A stretch of 28,157 bases of DNA from JAKQIM01 sp964633225. Lineage in GTDB: Bacteria; Chloroflexota; Anaerolineae; Anaerolineales; UBA4823. The position numbers and the translations under genes are program-made. Numbering within the stretch: the first letter of the stretch is position 1; each line of letters opens with the position of its first letter. The notes under the pieces were generated by a model, which did no database searches, was not told where the DNA came from, and saw only the letters and a list, made by a program, of their open reading frames with translations. Below are positions 1 to 6,484 of this stretch, piece after piece. The stretch is from the NCBI GenBank assembly GCA_964633225.1, contig CAZWFQ010000049.1:1-28157 (forward strand), read 5' to 3'.

Positions 1-27
1 CGATTAACCCGCCCCGTGATGGGCTTT

Positions 28-42
28 AAACGGTGACCGTTT
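28..42. promoter_or_regulatory. 15-bp palindrome upstream of the ABC-F promoter
   Basis: A perfect inverted repeat with 7-base arms, AAACGGT and ACCGTTT, around a single central G. It lies 27 bases upstream of the likely -35 region. The half-site AAACGG recurs at 72-77, overlapping the -35. This is operator-like, but no regulator can be named and chance is not excluded. Confidence 0.3.
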
Positions 43-69
43 CAAAGCTGGTAAAAGCGTGGTTAAATT

Positions 70-98
70 TTAAACGGATGCATGTGTTATGGTATAAT
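70..98 (+). promoter_or_regulatory. Promoter for ABC-F leader and gene
   Basis: A perfect -10 hexamer TATAAT at 93-98 carries the extended TGn element (TGGTATAAT, 90-98). A weak -35 (TTAAAC, 70-75) sits at exactly 17 bases. Transcription should begin near 105, almost at the ATG of the leader ORF at 108. Confidence 0.6.
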
Positions 99-107
99 CT
101 CCCCGCT

Positions 108-194
108 ATGATTTACAACTTCCGTTTGGCTCAAGTGCTTGTGATTGGGGTGCGTGGGTTCATCGCCCAGGGGTTCCTCGAAGCGCGCCTGTAG
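108..194 (+). CDS. Putative 28-codon leader peptide upstream of ABC-F
   Basis: An ATG-to-TAG reading frame of 28 codons, starting MIYNFRLAQV and ending FLEARL. Its ATG is 9 bases after the -10 hexamer, so the mRNA would be leaderless or nearly so; no Shine-Dalgarno is visible. It ends 30 bases before an intrinsic-terminator hairpin that precedes the ABC-F gene. Short leader ORFs followed by terminators are known upstream of several antibiotic-responsive ABC-F genes, where ribosome stalling controls read-through. I infer that role from the layout alone. The peptide is not recognised, and the frame could be fortuitous. Confidence 0.4.
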   Translation: MIYNFRLAQVLVIGVRGFIAQGFLEARL

Positions 195-224
195 CCAGAA
201 TTCCCATTGTTTTGTTTGTTCTAG

Positions 225-250
225 CGCCGCAGGCTTGTCCTGCGGCGTTT
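225..250 (+). terminator. Intrinsic terminator in the ABC-F leader (attenuator candidate)
   Basis: A perfect 9-bp stem, CGCCGCAGG (225-233) and CCTGCGGCG (239-247), with a 5-base loop, is followed by TTTTCATTT. The T-run is only on the plus-strand side, so it acts on plus-strand transcription. It lies between the promoter near 98 and the ABC-F start at 285, so transcripts must pass it. A competing pairing may be GCCTG (187-191) with CAGGC (230-234), which would disrupt the terminator arm next to the leader stop codon; that pairing is short. Confidence 0.6.
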
Positions 251-284
251 TCATTTCCTGTACCAGATAGATCTGAGGTGTTTT

Positions 285-1910
285 ATGATTGCGATCCAAC
301 TCTCCAATATTAAGCTCATCTTGGGCGCTCGTACTTTGTTCGAGAACCTGACCTGGGAAATTCAACACGACCAAAAGGTCGGCCTGATTGGCGCCAACGG
401 GGCGGGGAAATCCTCGCTTTTCAAGCTCATCACCGGTGAATACAGCCCTGAGCCCGGGGGCGCGGTGGTGCGCGCCCGCGGTGTGACGGTGGGCTATTTG
501 CCGCAGCAGCCAGAGTTTGAGCCCGGTCAGACGGCTTTTTCTGCTGCCCTGGCGGGTAATCCGCGCCTGGCTGACCTGCAGCAGGAGTTGGAGCGCCTCG
601 AGGTCTCGCTGGGCGACCCGGCGGTTTACAACCGGCCTTCGGCCTTGCAGCGCGCCTTGCAAACTCAAGAGCGCCTGTTGGAAGAATACCAGGCCCTGGG
701 CGGCGACGATTATCCTCTGCGCGTGCGCCAGATGCTGACTAACCTGGGATTGCCCGATAGCGACCTGGATAAGCCCCTGGCTGTGTTGAGCGGCGGCCAG
801 AAGAAACTGGTGGGCCTGGCGCGTTTGCTGTTGGCAAAACCGGATGTGCTGCTCTTGGACGAGCCCGATAACCACCTGGACCTGCCAGCCAAAACCTTTT
901 TGGAGCGTACCATTGCCGATTACCCCGGGGCAGTTGTGCTCATCTCGCACGACCGTTACCTGCTGGATGCGTCTGTAACGCACATCACTGAGATCGAAGA
1001 TGGCCGCCTGACTACTTTTCCCGGCGATTACTCAGCTTACATCTTGGATAAGGAAGAACGCCTGGCTCGCCAGGAAGAACTTTTCCGCGTCCAGCAGCAC
1101 GAGATTGGCCGCCTGGAAGTGGCGATTAAGCGCTATGCCTTGTGGGGTAAGATCTACGACAATGAAAAGTTTGCTGCACGCGCCAAATCGATGCAAAAAC
1201 GCCTGGACAAGATGGACAAGATTGACCGCCCGGTAACCGAACGGCGGCGGATGGGCTTGCAGCTCAACGGCTGGCGTGGATCGAACAAGGTGCTGGAATT
1301 AAAACAGGTGCGTAAGGCTTATGGCGACCGCCGCTTATTCCGCTGCCTGGAACAAACCATCTGGCACGGTGAGCGGGTGGGGTTGATCGGGCCGAACGGC
1401 TCGGGCAAATCGGTGCTGCTGCGCATGCTCTTGGGCCAAGAGCAGCCCGATGCCGGGGAGATCGTGTTGGGGCCGAGTGTGCAAGTGGGTTATTACGCCC
1501 AAGAGCATGAGACGCTCGACTTCAACCAGACCCTGGTCGATGCGGTGCGCTCGGTGGCCGCGTTGAGCGAATCCAATGCTGTTTCCTTCCTGATCCGTTA
1601 CCTGTTCACCTACAAGCAGACCACCCAGAAGATCGGCGATCTCTCGGGCGGCGAGCGCAGCCGCCTGCAATTGGCCCTGCTGGTGCTCTCGGGTGCTAAC
1701 TTTTTGCTGCTGGATGAGCCAACCAACAACCTGGATATCGCCTCTGCCGAGGTGTTGGAGCAGGCCCTGGCTGATTTTGTGGGCACGGTGTTGGTGGTCT
1801 CGCACGACCGCTATTTTCTAGATCGAACGGTAGACCGCCTGCTGGTGATCGACGATGGGGATGCGAGCACTCATTTGGGTGGTTATTCGGATTATCTAGC
1901 CTCCCAATAA
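285..1910 (+). CDS. ABC-F family ATPase (duplicated ABC domains, no membrane segments)
   Basis: 541 aa with two ABC cassettes in one chain and no transmembrane segments, the ABC-F plan of ribosome-binding translation factors and antibiotic-protection proteins. Cassette 1 has Walker A GANGAGKSS (36-44), signature LSGGQKK and Walker B LLLDEPDNHLD near 190. Cassette 2 has GPNGSGKS near 369, LSGGERS and LLLDEPTNNLD near 475. The charged region at about 245-320 is the inter-domain linker expected to reach the ribosomal P-site tRNA. NBD1 has DEPDNHLD where many members have DEPTNHLD. The ATG at 285 has GAGGTG 4 bases upstream. Its leader holds a small ORF and a terminator, suggesting conditional expression. 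Known members expel stalled tRNA or ribosome-bound drugs using ATP; the subfamily, resistance or housekeeping, cannot be decided here. Confidence 0.93.
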   Translation: MIAIQLSNIKLILGARTLFENLTWEIQHDQKVGLIGANGAGKSSLFKLITGEYSPEPGGAVVRARGVTVGYLPQQPEFEPGQTAFSAALAGNPRLADLQQELERLEVSLGDPAVYNRPSALQRALQTQERLLEEYQALGGDDYPLRVRQMLTNLGLPDSDLDKPLAVLSGGQKKLVGLARLLLAKPDVLLLDEPDNHLDLPAKTFLERTIADYPGAVVLISHDRYLLDASVTHITEIEDGRLTTFPGDYSAYILDKEERLARQEELFRVQQHEIGRLEVAIKRYALWGKIYDNEKFAARAKSMQKRLDKMDKIDRPVTERRRMGLQLNGWRGSNKVLELKQVRKAYGDRRLFRCLEQTIWHGERVGLIGPNGSGKSVLLRMLLGQEQPDAGEIVLGPSVQVGYYAQEHETLDFNQTLVDAVRSVAALSESNAVSFLIRYLFTYKQTTQKIGDLSGGERSRLQLALLVLSGANFLLLDEPTNNLDIASAEVLEQALADFVGTVLVVSHDRYFLDRTVDRLLVIDDGDASTHLGGYSDYLASQ

Positions 1911-1951
1911 TCAAAAGGAGCGGCGCACATGCGCCGCTCCTTTTGATTATT
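1906..1951. terminator. Bidirectional terminator between ABC-F gene and pnp
   Basis: A perfect 21-bp stem with a 4-base ACAT loop: arms 1906-1926 and 1931-1951, GC-rich core GGAGCGGCGC, flanked by A-run and T-run so it serves both strands. It overlaps the ABC-F stop codon and lies 8 bases past the pnp stop, as expected between convergent genes. Confidence 0.9.
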
Positions 1952-1958
1952 CAGATAT

Positions 1959-4184
1959 TTATCTTCGATCGCGTCGATCGCGGTCGCGATTGCCGCCCGG
2001 ACGACCACCGCGGTCGCCACCTGGACGGCCGCCGCGGTCACCACCCGGACGACCACCGGTGGGGCGGTCGTGCGAGATGGCTTCTTCCAGGGTCCAACCT
2101 TCGAGCACGGCCTGGCGCGAGAGGCGCACTTTGCCATTCTCATCGATGTTGGTGATCATGACGGTGATCTCATCGCCCATCCCGACCACGTCTTCAACCT
2201 TGTTGACGCGTTCGCTGTCAAGCTGAGAGATGTGCACCATACCGTCCATGCCGGGCAGGATCTCCACAAAGGCGCCGAAATCGGCGATGCGCACCACCTT
2301 GCCGGTGTAAATGCGCCCGACCACGGGCACCTCGGTCAGCGCTTCCACCATCTCGCGGGCGCGCTGGGCGGCTGGGCCATCGCTGGCAGCGATGAAAACG
2401 CTGCCATCATCTTCGATGTCAATCTTTACGCCAGTCTGTTCCTGGATGCTGCGGATGATCTTGCCGCCAGGGCCGATCACCGCACCGATCTTGTCGACCG
2501 GGATGTGTAAGACCGTGATGCGCGGGGCAAAAGGCTTCAGGTCGGGGCGAGGCTCGGGGATGATTTCGAGGATCTTGCCCAGGATGAAGAGACGTGCATC
2601 CAGAGCCTGCGACAGTGCCGTTGACATGATCTCAGGCGTGATGCCCTTGATCTTGATGTCCATCTGCAGGGCAGTGATGCCATCGCGCGTGCCAGCTACC
2701 TTGAAGTCCATATCGCCCAGGTGATCTTCCATGCCCTGGATATCAGTCAGGATTGCATAGCGATCGCCTTCTTTGATCAGGCCCATGGCAGCACCAGCCA
2801 CCGGCGCCTTGATCGGCACACCAGTATCCATCAGTGCCAGGGTTGAACCGCAAACCGAGGCCATAGAACTGGAGCCGTTGGAAGACAGTACCTCAGAGAC
2901 CAGGCGCAGGGTGTAGGGGAAGTCAGCTTCGGCCGGGATGACCGGCAGCAAAGCGCGCTCAGCCAGAGCGCCGTGCCCAATCTCGCGTCGAGATGAGCTG
3001 CGCATCGGGCGCACCTCACCCGTGCAGAAGGGCGGGAAATTGTAGTGGTGCATGTAACGCTTGGAGGCCATGCCGGTCAGGCTGTCAATTTCCTGGGCGT
3101 CGCGTGGGGTGCCAAGCGTGGCCAGGGTTAAGACCTGGGTCTCGCCGCGGGTGAACAGGCCAGAGCCGTGGGCACGCGGGCTGAGCCCAACCTCGCCCCA
3201 AATAGGGCGGATCTCGGTCAGGGTGCGGCCATCCGGGCGTTTGCCTTGTTCCAAAATGCGCTGGCGGACAACCTTCTTGAAGGCTTCTTCGAAGGCTTCT
3301 TTGGCATTGCCGGCCAGGGTTTCGTCCTGGGCGGTCATTTCGGCCACAACTTCGTTGCGCAACGCATCAATGGCGGCAGCCGTTTCAGCCTTGCCATGGA
3401 TATTGTCGAGGATCTCGTGCATACGGGCGGCAGAGCGCTCGTAAACCGGCTGCTGGATGTCTGCTGCGACGGCAAAGGGTGTATAGGTACGCTTGGTTTT
3501 GCCAACCTGGCGAGCCATCTCTTCTTGTACGTCAATCAAGGGCCGCAGGGCCTGGTGACCGAAGTTCAACGCCTCGATCATCACGCTCTCAGACACTTCT
3601 TTGGCACCGCATTCCACCATCAAGATGGCATCGCGTGTGCCAGCCAGGCGCAAATCCAGGTCAGATGTTTCCATCTGGGTGCTGGTGGGGTTGATCACAA
3701 GCTGGCCGTCAATGCGGCCTACGCGCACAGCCCCTACGGGCCCGCCCCAGGGTGCATCTGAGATCATCATCGCGGCTGAAGCAGCGTTAATCGCAAGAAC
3801 ATCAATCGGGTTCTCGCCATCGACAGAGATTGAATACATGGTAACCTGCACGTCGTTGCGCAGATCCTTCGGGAAGAGCGGGCGCAGCGGGCGGTCCGTC
3901 AGGCGGGCAACCAGGATTGCGTCTTCGGACGGGCGGCCTTCGCGGCGGAAGAAGGAACCGGGGATGCGTCCACCGGCATACATTCGTTCTTCGTAGTCCA
4001 CGGTGAGTGGGAAGAAGTCGATCCCGGGGCGTACCTCGGGGCTCATGGTGGCTGCGGCGAAGATCATGGTCTCGCCTAATTGAACGGTCACTGCGCCGCC
4101 TGCCTGGCCAGCTAACTTGCCAGTCTCAAACAGCACAGTTTTCCCGCCGACAACAGCCTGGAATTGCTTTGCTTCGGGTTTCAT
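1959..4184 (-). CDS. pnp: Polyribonucleotide nucleotidyltransferase (PNPase)
   Basis: 741 aa, close to the usual 700-750. PNPase degrades RNA 3'-to-5' by phosphorolysis as a trimer. Order seen: first RNase PH-like domain (about 12-145), helical linker (about 150-300), second RNase PH-like domain (about 320-545) with the GTRDGITALQMD segment whose Asp residues belong to the active site, a KH domain with GPGGKIIRSIQ, an S1 domain (about 622-692, GFGAFVEI-like fold with DFGAFVEILPG), then an Arg/Gly/Pro/Asp tail (about 703-741). The ATG at 4184 has AGGAGA (4194-4199) upstream. It is downstream of rpsO, the classical rpsO-pnp order, and its leader has a long hairpin. The tail is built from 24-bp DNA repeats and resembles RGG-type RNA-binding tails. 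Confidence 0.97.
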   Translation of the reverse strand: MKPEAKQFQAVVGGKTVLFETGKLAGQAGGAVTVQLGETMIFAAATMSPEVRPGIDFFPLTVDYEERMYAGGRIPGSFFRREGRPSEDAILVARLTDRPLRPLFPKDLRNDVQVTMYSISVDGENPIDVLAINAASAAMMISDAPWGGPVGAVRVGRIDGQLVINPTSTQMETSDLDLRLAGTRDAILMVECGAKEVSESVMIEALNFGHQALRPLIDVQEEMARQVGKTKRTYTPFAVAADIQQPVYERSAARMHEILDNIHGKAETAAAIDALRNEVVAEMTAQDETLAGNAKEAFEEAFKKVVRQRILEQGKRPDGRTLTEIRPIWGEVGLSPRAHGSGLFTRGETQVLTLATLGTPRDAQEIDSLTGMASKRYMHHYNFPPFCTGEVRPMRSSSRREIGHGALAERALLPVIPAEADFPYTLRLVSEVLSSNGSSSMASVCGSTLALMDTGVPIKAPVAGAAMGLIKEGDRYAILTDIQGMEDHLGDMDFKVAGTRDGITALQMDIKIKGITPEIMSTALSQALDARLFILGKILEIIPEPRPDLKPFAPRITVLHIPVDKIGAVIGPGGKIIRSIQEQTGVKIDIEDDGSVFIAASDGPAAQRAREMVEALTEVPVVGRIYTGKVVRIADFGAFVEILPGMDGMVHISQLDSERVNKVEDVVGMGDEITVMITNIDENGKVRLSRQAVLEGWTLEEAISHDRPTGGRPGGDRGGRPGGDRGGRPGGNRDRDRRDRR
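1999..2046 (-). repeat. 24-bp tandem repeat encoding the PNPase C-terminal tail
   Basis: Two near-identical 24-bp units (1999-2022 and 2023-2046) plus a partial third, each encoding eight residues of the type GGRPGGDR. It is followed by an RDRD/RR-rich end. This is coding and in frame. It makes a positively charged disordered tail and is a likely site of repeat-number variation. Confidence 0.75.
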
Positions 4185-4210
4185 TTAGATATTTCTCCTA
4201 TGTTATTGGC

Positions 4211-4258
4211 TACCCGAGATCAAACAGGTGATACCCTTATCACTTGTCTCCGCGGGTA
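4211..4258 (-). promoter_or_regulatory. Long hairpin in the pnp 5' leader
   Basis: On the minus strand an apical stem GTGATA-AGGG-TATCAC (4243-4228) is extended by ACA/TGT, GAG/CTC and ACCC/GGGT pairs through small internal loops, giving a 48-base structure 26 bases upstream of the pnp start. It has no T-run, so it is not a terminator. In E. coli a comparable hairpin in the pnp leader is cut by RNase III and used for PNPase autoregulation; the analogous role here is inferred. Confidence 0.45.
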
Positions 4259-4366
4259 CTTATTTGGTTTTCCCCAGGTCAGAAACTGAGAGCTGATGGC
4301 AACGAGAATAATAAACTTTCCAACGTTGTCCGCGGCCTTCAATTCCCGACCCAGCGGTTGCTTTGC

Positions 4367-4399
4367 AGAAGGCCGTGCAGCAGGTCTGCACGGCCTTCT
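4367..4399 (-). terminator. Strong hairpin between rpsO and pnp
   Basis: A perfect 14-bp stem, AGAAGGCCGTGCAG (4367-4380) and its complement (4386-4399), with a 5-base loop, begins 12 bases after the rpsO stop. No T-run follows on either strand, so it may be a weak terminator, a 3'-end stabiliser for rpsO mRNA or a processing site rather than a full intrinsic terminator. Confidence 0.5.
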
Positions 4400-4410
4400 A
4401 CTTGATCAGA

Positions 4411-4677
4411 TTATTTGCGACGAATGCTCAGCTTGTCGGTCAGCGCCATGTAGCGCTGGTAGTCGTTGCGGCGAACATAGGCCAGCAAGCGGCGGCGTTG
4501 GCCAACCAGCTTCAGCAGGCCGCGCCGGGATGATTCGTCGTGCTTGTGAGTGCGCAGGTGCTCGGTCAGTTGAGAAATGCGGCCGCTCAACAGCGCGATC
4601 TGTACATCCGGCGAACCGGTGTCGCTCGCATGGCGAGCAAAGGTGGTGATTGTTTTGGTCTTGGATTCCTTGTCCAT
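4411..4677 (-). CDS. rpsO: 30S ribosomal protein S15
   Basis: 88 aa, the normal S15 length. The core S15 signature is visible: TGSPDVQIALLSGRISQLTEHL followed by KHDESSRRGLLKLVGQRRRLL and YVRRNDYQRY; S15 binds the 16S rRNA central domain early in 30S assembly. The ATG at 4677 has AGGAGC (4685-4690) upstream. The leader from the promoter at 4766-4774 is about 80 bases and GC-rich. It ends in a small stem (TAGTA/TACTA, 4692-4696 and 4706-4710) abutting the Shine-Dalgarno. S15 represses its own mRNA in many bacteria using unrelated leader folds, so this may be its operator, which is an inference. pnp lies downstream. Confidence 0.97.
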   Translation of the reverse strand: MDKESKTKTITTFARHASDTGSPDVQIALLSGRISQLTEHLRTHKHDESSRRGLLKLVGQRRRLLAYVRRNDYQRYMALTDKLSIRRK

Positions 4678-4765
4678 GACATCTGCTCCTTTAGTATAAT
4701 ATAGCTACTAGCAGGTCTCCAGGCAAGCAGCGAAAGGCCGCCGGCCGGTCTAGTCAGCGGGTAGG

Positions 4766-4774
4766 ATTATACCA
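4766..4774 (-). promoter_or_regulatory. rpsO promoter (extended -10)
   Basis: Minus-strand TGGTATAAT, a perfect extended -10, about 90 bases upstream of the rpsO ATG. At 17-base spacing the -35 would be TTCGTT, which is poor. It is arranged back to back with the pdhA promoter at 4816-4824. Confidence 0.6.
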
Positions 4775-4815
4775 TAGATTTCGCGCAAAACGAATCTACC
4801 CAATCAGGAGTTCTT

Positions 4816-4824
4816 TGGTATAAT
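4816..4824 (+). promoter_or_regulatory. pdhABC promoter (extended -10)
   Basis: TGGTATAAT, identical to the rpsO and ABC-F elements, with no convincing -35. Start of transcription is expected near 4831, giving a leader of about 70 bases before pdhA. Confidence 0.6.
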
Positions 4825-4902
4825 TTGGCCGAACAATGAAAAGCTTGGGAAGGGAAAATAACGTTTTTCAACCCCTTATTATGGTTTTGGGAGCATGTGA
4901 GC

Positions 4903-5499
4903 ATGGATAAAGAAGAATATTTGAAGTTGTATTACGAGATGGTATTGATCCGCCTGGTGGAAGAACAGGCAGCTCAATTATACCAACAGGGGAAAATCGG
5001 TGGCTTTCTACACCTCTACATCGGGCAAGAGGCCGTTAGCACCGGGTTGATCTCTGCCCGCAAGCCGCAAGACCGTGTCATCACGGCGTATCGCGATCAC
5101 GGTGTTGCTATCAACTGCGGGTTGTCGGCTGAAGAAGTGATTGCCGAGCTGCTCGGTAAGGTCACGGGCTGTTCGCANNNNNNNNNNNNNNNNNNNNNNN
5201 NNNNNNNNNNNNNNNNNNNNNNNNNNNNNNNNNNNNNNNNNNNNNNNNNNNNNNNNNNNNNNNNNNNNNNNNNNNNNGAGCGTTACCGGCAGTCGGAAGA
5301 GGTCAAGTGTTGGCAGGAGAATGATCCAATCGGCATTTATCACCAACACCTGGTGGATGAGAAGATTGCCACCCCGGCAGAATTGCGCGCCATTGATGCA
5401 CGCGTAGCCGACGAAGTGGATGCGGCGGTCAAGTTTGCCGAATCTAGCCCTGAACCAGCGCCTGAAGCGCTCTTTGAACATATCTACGTAGAACAATAG
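4903..5499 (+). CDS. pdhA: Pyruvate dehydrogenase E1 component, alpha subunit (interrupted by an assembly gap)
   Basis: E1-alpha with E1-beta decarboxylates pyruvate using thiamine diphosphate and transfers the acetyl group to the lipoyl arm of E2. The N-terminal part reads KIGGFLHLYIGQEAVSTGL and DRVITAYRDHG, typical of the TPP-dependent E1-alpha family. The C-terminal part reads YRQSEEVKCWQENDPI. About 92 and 74 residues are present, against about 320-330 normally, so roughly 155-160 residues are missing in the 100-N run, including the GDG...N thiamine-diphosphate motif. ATG 4903 is preferred over GTG 4897 because GGGAG (4889-4893) is 9 bases ahead of it. It leads the pdhA-B-C operon. Acetoin dehydrogenase E1 is a less likely alternative. 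Confidence 0.9.
   Translation: MDKEEYLKLYYEMVLIRLVEEQAAQLYQQGKIGGFLHLYIGQEAVSTGLISARKPQDRVITAYRDHGVAINCGLSAEEVIAELLGKVTGCSXXXXXXXXXXXXXXXXXXXXXXXXXXXXXXXXXXERYRQSEEVKCWQENDPIGIYHQHLVDEKIATPAELRAIDARVADEVDAAVKFAESSPEPAPEALFEHIYVEQ
5178..5277. other. Assembly gap (100 N)
   Basis: Exactly 100 undetermined bases, a conventional scaffold placeholder. Comparison with normal E1-alpha length suggests the true missing stretch is nearer 460-490 bases. Translation happens to read through in frame, so the real length should leave remainder 1 on division by 3 if the gene is intact. Confidence 0.98.
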
Positions 5500-5512
5500 A
5501 AGGAATCAACTT

Positions 5513-6484
5513 ATGGCAAGAATAACGATGCGTGAAGCGATTTCTCAGGCTTTATGGGAAGAGATGGAGCGCGATCCCAACGTATTTATCCTGGGCGAGG
5601 AAGTCGGCGTGTGGGGCGGCACCTATGCGGTTACCAAGGGTTTCTATGATCATTTCGGTGGCGAGCGGGTGCGCGACACCCCCATTGCAGAGGCGGCGAT
5701 TATTGGCGCCGCCATTGGCTCCGCCATGACCGGTCTGCGCCCTGTGGCCGAACTGATGACGATCAACTTTGCATTCTCAGCTATGGATCATATTGTTAAT
5801 GAAGCTGCCAAGATGCATTACATGTTTGCCGGTCAGATGGTGTTGCCGATGGTCATTCGCGCTGTGGGCGGCGGCGGGCGCCAGTTAGGCGCCACCCATT
5901 CTCAGACGCCCGATGCCATCTTTGCTCATTTCCCAGGCCTCAAGGTGGTGGCCCCGGGTACGCCTGAGGACGCCAAAGGGCTGATGAAATCGGCCATTCG
6001 TTCGAACGACCCCGTGCTGTTCATCGAGCACGCCACGCTGTATCAGGTGCGCGGCGAAGTGCCCGATGGCGATTACAGCATCCCGATCGGCGTTTCTAAA
6101 GTGCAGCGCCCTGGCAAGGATGTGACCATCGTCACCTATAGCAAGATGCTAGAAATCTCAACCAAGGCCGCCGACCAACTGGCGCGTGAAGGGATTGAGG
6201 TTGAGATCGTAGACCTGCGCTCGCTGCGCCCGCTGGATATGGAGCCGGTGCTGGCTTCGTTCAAGAAGACCAACCGGGCCGTGATCGTGGAAGAGGGCTG
6301 GCGTTCTTATGGGGTGGGCTCTGAGGTGGCGGCTCGCATTTATGAAGAAGCCTTTGATTATGTCGATGCTCCGATCCGGCGTGTGGCGCAAAAAGAAGTC
6401 CCCCTGCCCTATAACCGCACCCTGGAACAGATGGCCCTGCCCCAGGTTGAAGACGTGATCCAGGCGGTCAAGGAGGTGCTGTGA
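5513..6484 (+). CDS. pdhB: Pyruvate dehydrogenase E1 component, beta subunit
   Basis: 323 aa, the usual length. Family features visible: MREAISQALWEEM at the N-terminus, FILGEEVGVWGGTYAVTKG, the conserved DTPIAEAAIIGAAIGSA segment containing the catalytic-site Glu region, ELMTINFAFSAMDHIVNEAAK, and a C-terminal transketolase domain with VDLRSLRPLD and the VEEGWRSYGVGSEVAA block. It pairs with E1-alpha to form the alpha2beta2 E1 enzyme. It starts 13 bases after pdhA with AGAAGGA upstream of the ATG and ends in a one-base overlap with pdhC, so the three are certainly co-transcribed. Confidence 0.96.
   Translation: MARITMREAISQALWEEMERDPNVFILGEEVGVWGGTYAVTKGFYDHFGGERVRDTPIAEAAIIGAAIGSAMTGLRPVAELMTINFAFSAMDHIVNEAAKMHYMFAGQMVLPMVIRAVGGGGRQLGATHSQTPDAIFAHFPGLKVVAPGTPEDAKGLMKSAIRSNDPVLFIEHATLYQVRGEVPDGDYSIPIGVSKVQRPGKDVTIVTYSKMLEISTKAADQLAREGIEVEIVDLRSLRPLDMEPVLASFKKTNRAVIVEEGWRSYGVGSEVAARIYEEAFDYVDAPIRRVAQKEVPLPYNRTLEQMALPQVEDVIQAVKEVL

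Noticed and set aside
87..983. Long minus-strand open frame opposite the ABC-F leader and gene
   Set aside because: It runs antisense to the clear ABC-F coding frame, has Gln/Leu/Arg-biased composition typical of shadow frames in GC-rich genes, and matches no family.
1999..2060. Regularly repeated units that could suggest a CRISPR or minisatellite
   Set aside because: The units are contiguous, 24 bp, in frame and encode the PNPase tail; there are no spacers.
2070..3761. Several plus-strand frames of 130-200 codons opposite pnp
   Set aside because: They are antisense to a complete PNPase with all domains, have no start signals and low-complexity, His/Gly/Ala-rich composition.
4693..4698. Minus-strand TATACT close to rpsO as an alternative promoter
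   Set aside because: Transcription from it would start within or just beside the Shine-Dalgarno; the TGGTATAAT at 4766-4774 is better placed.
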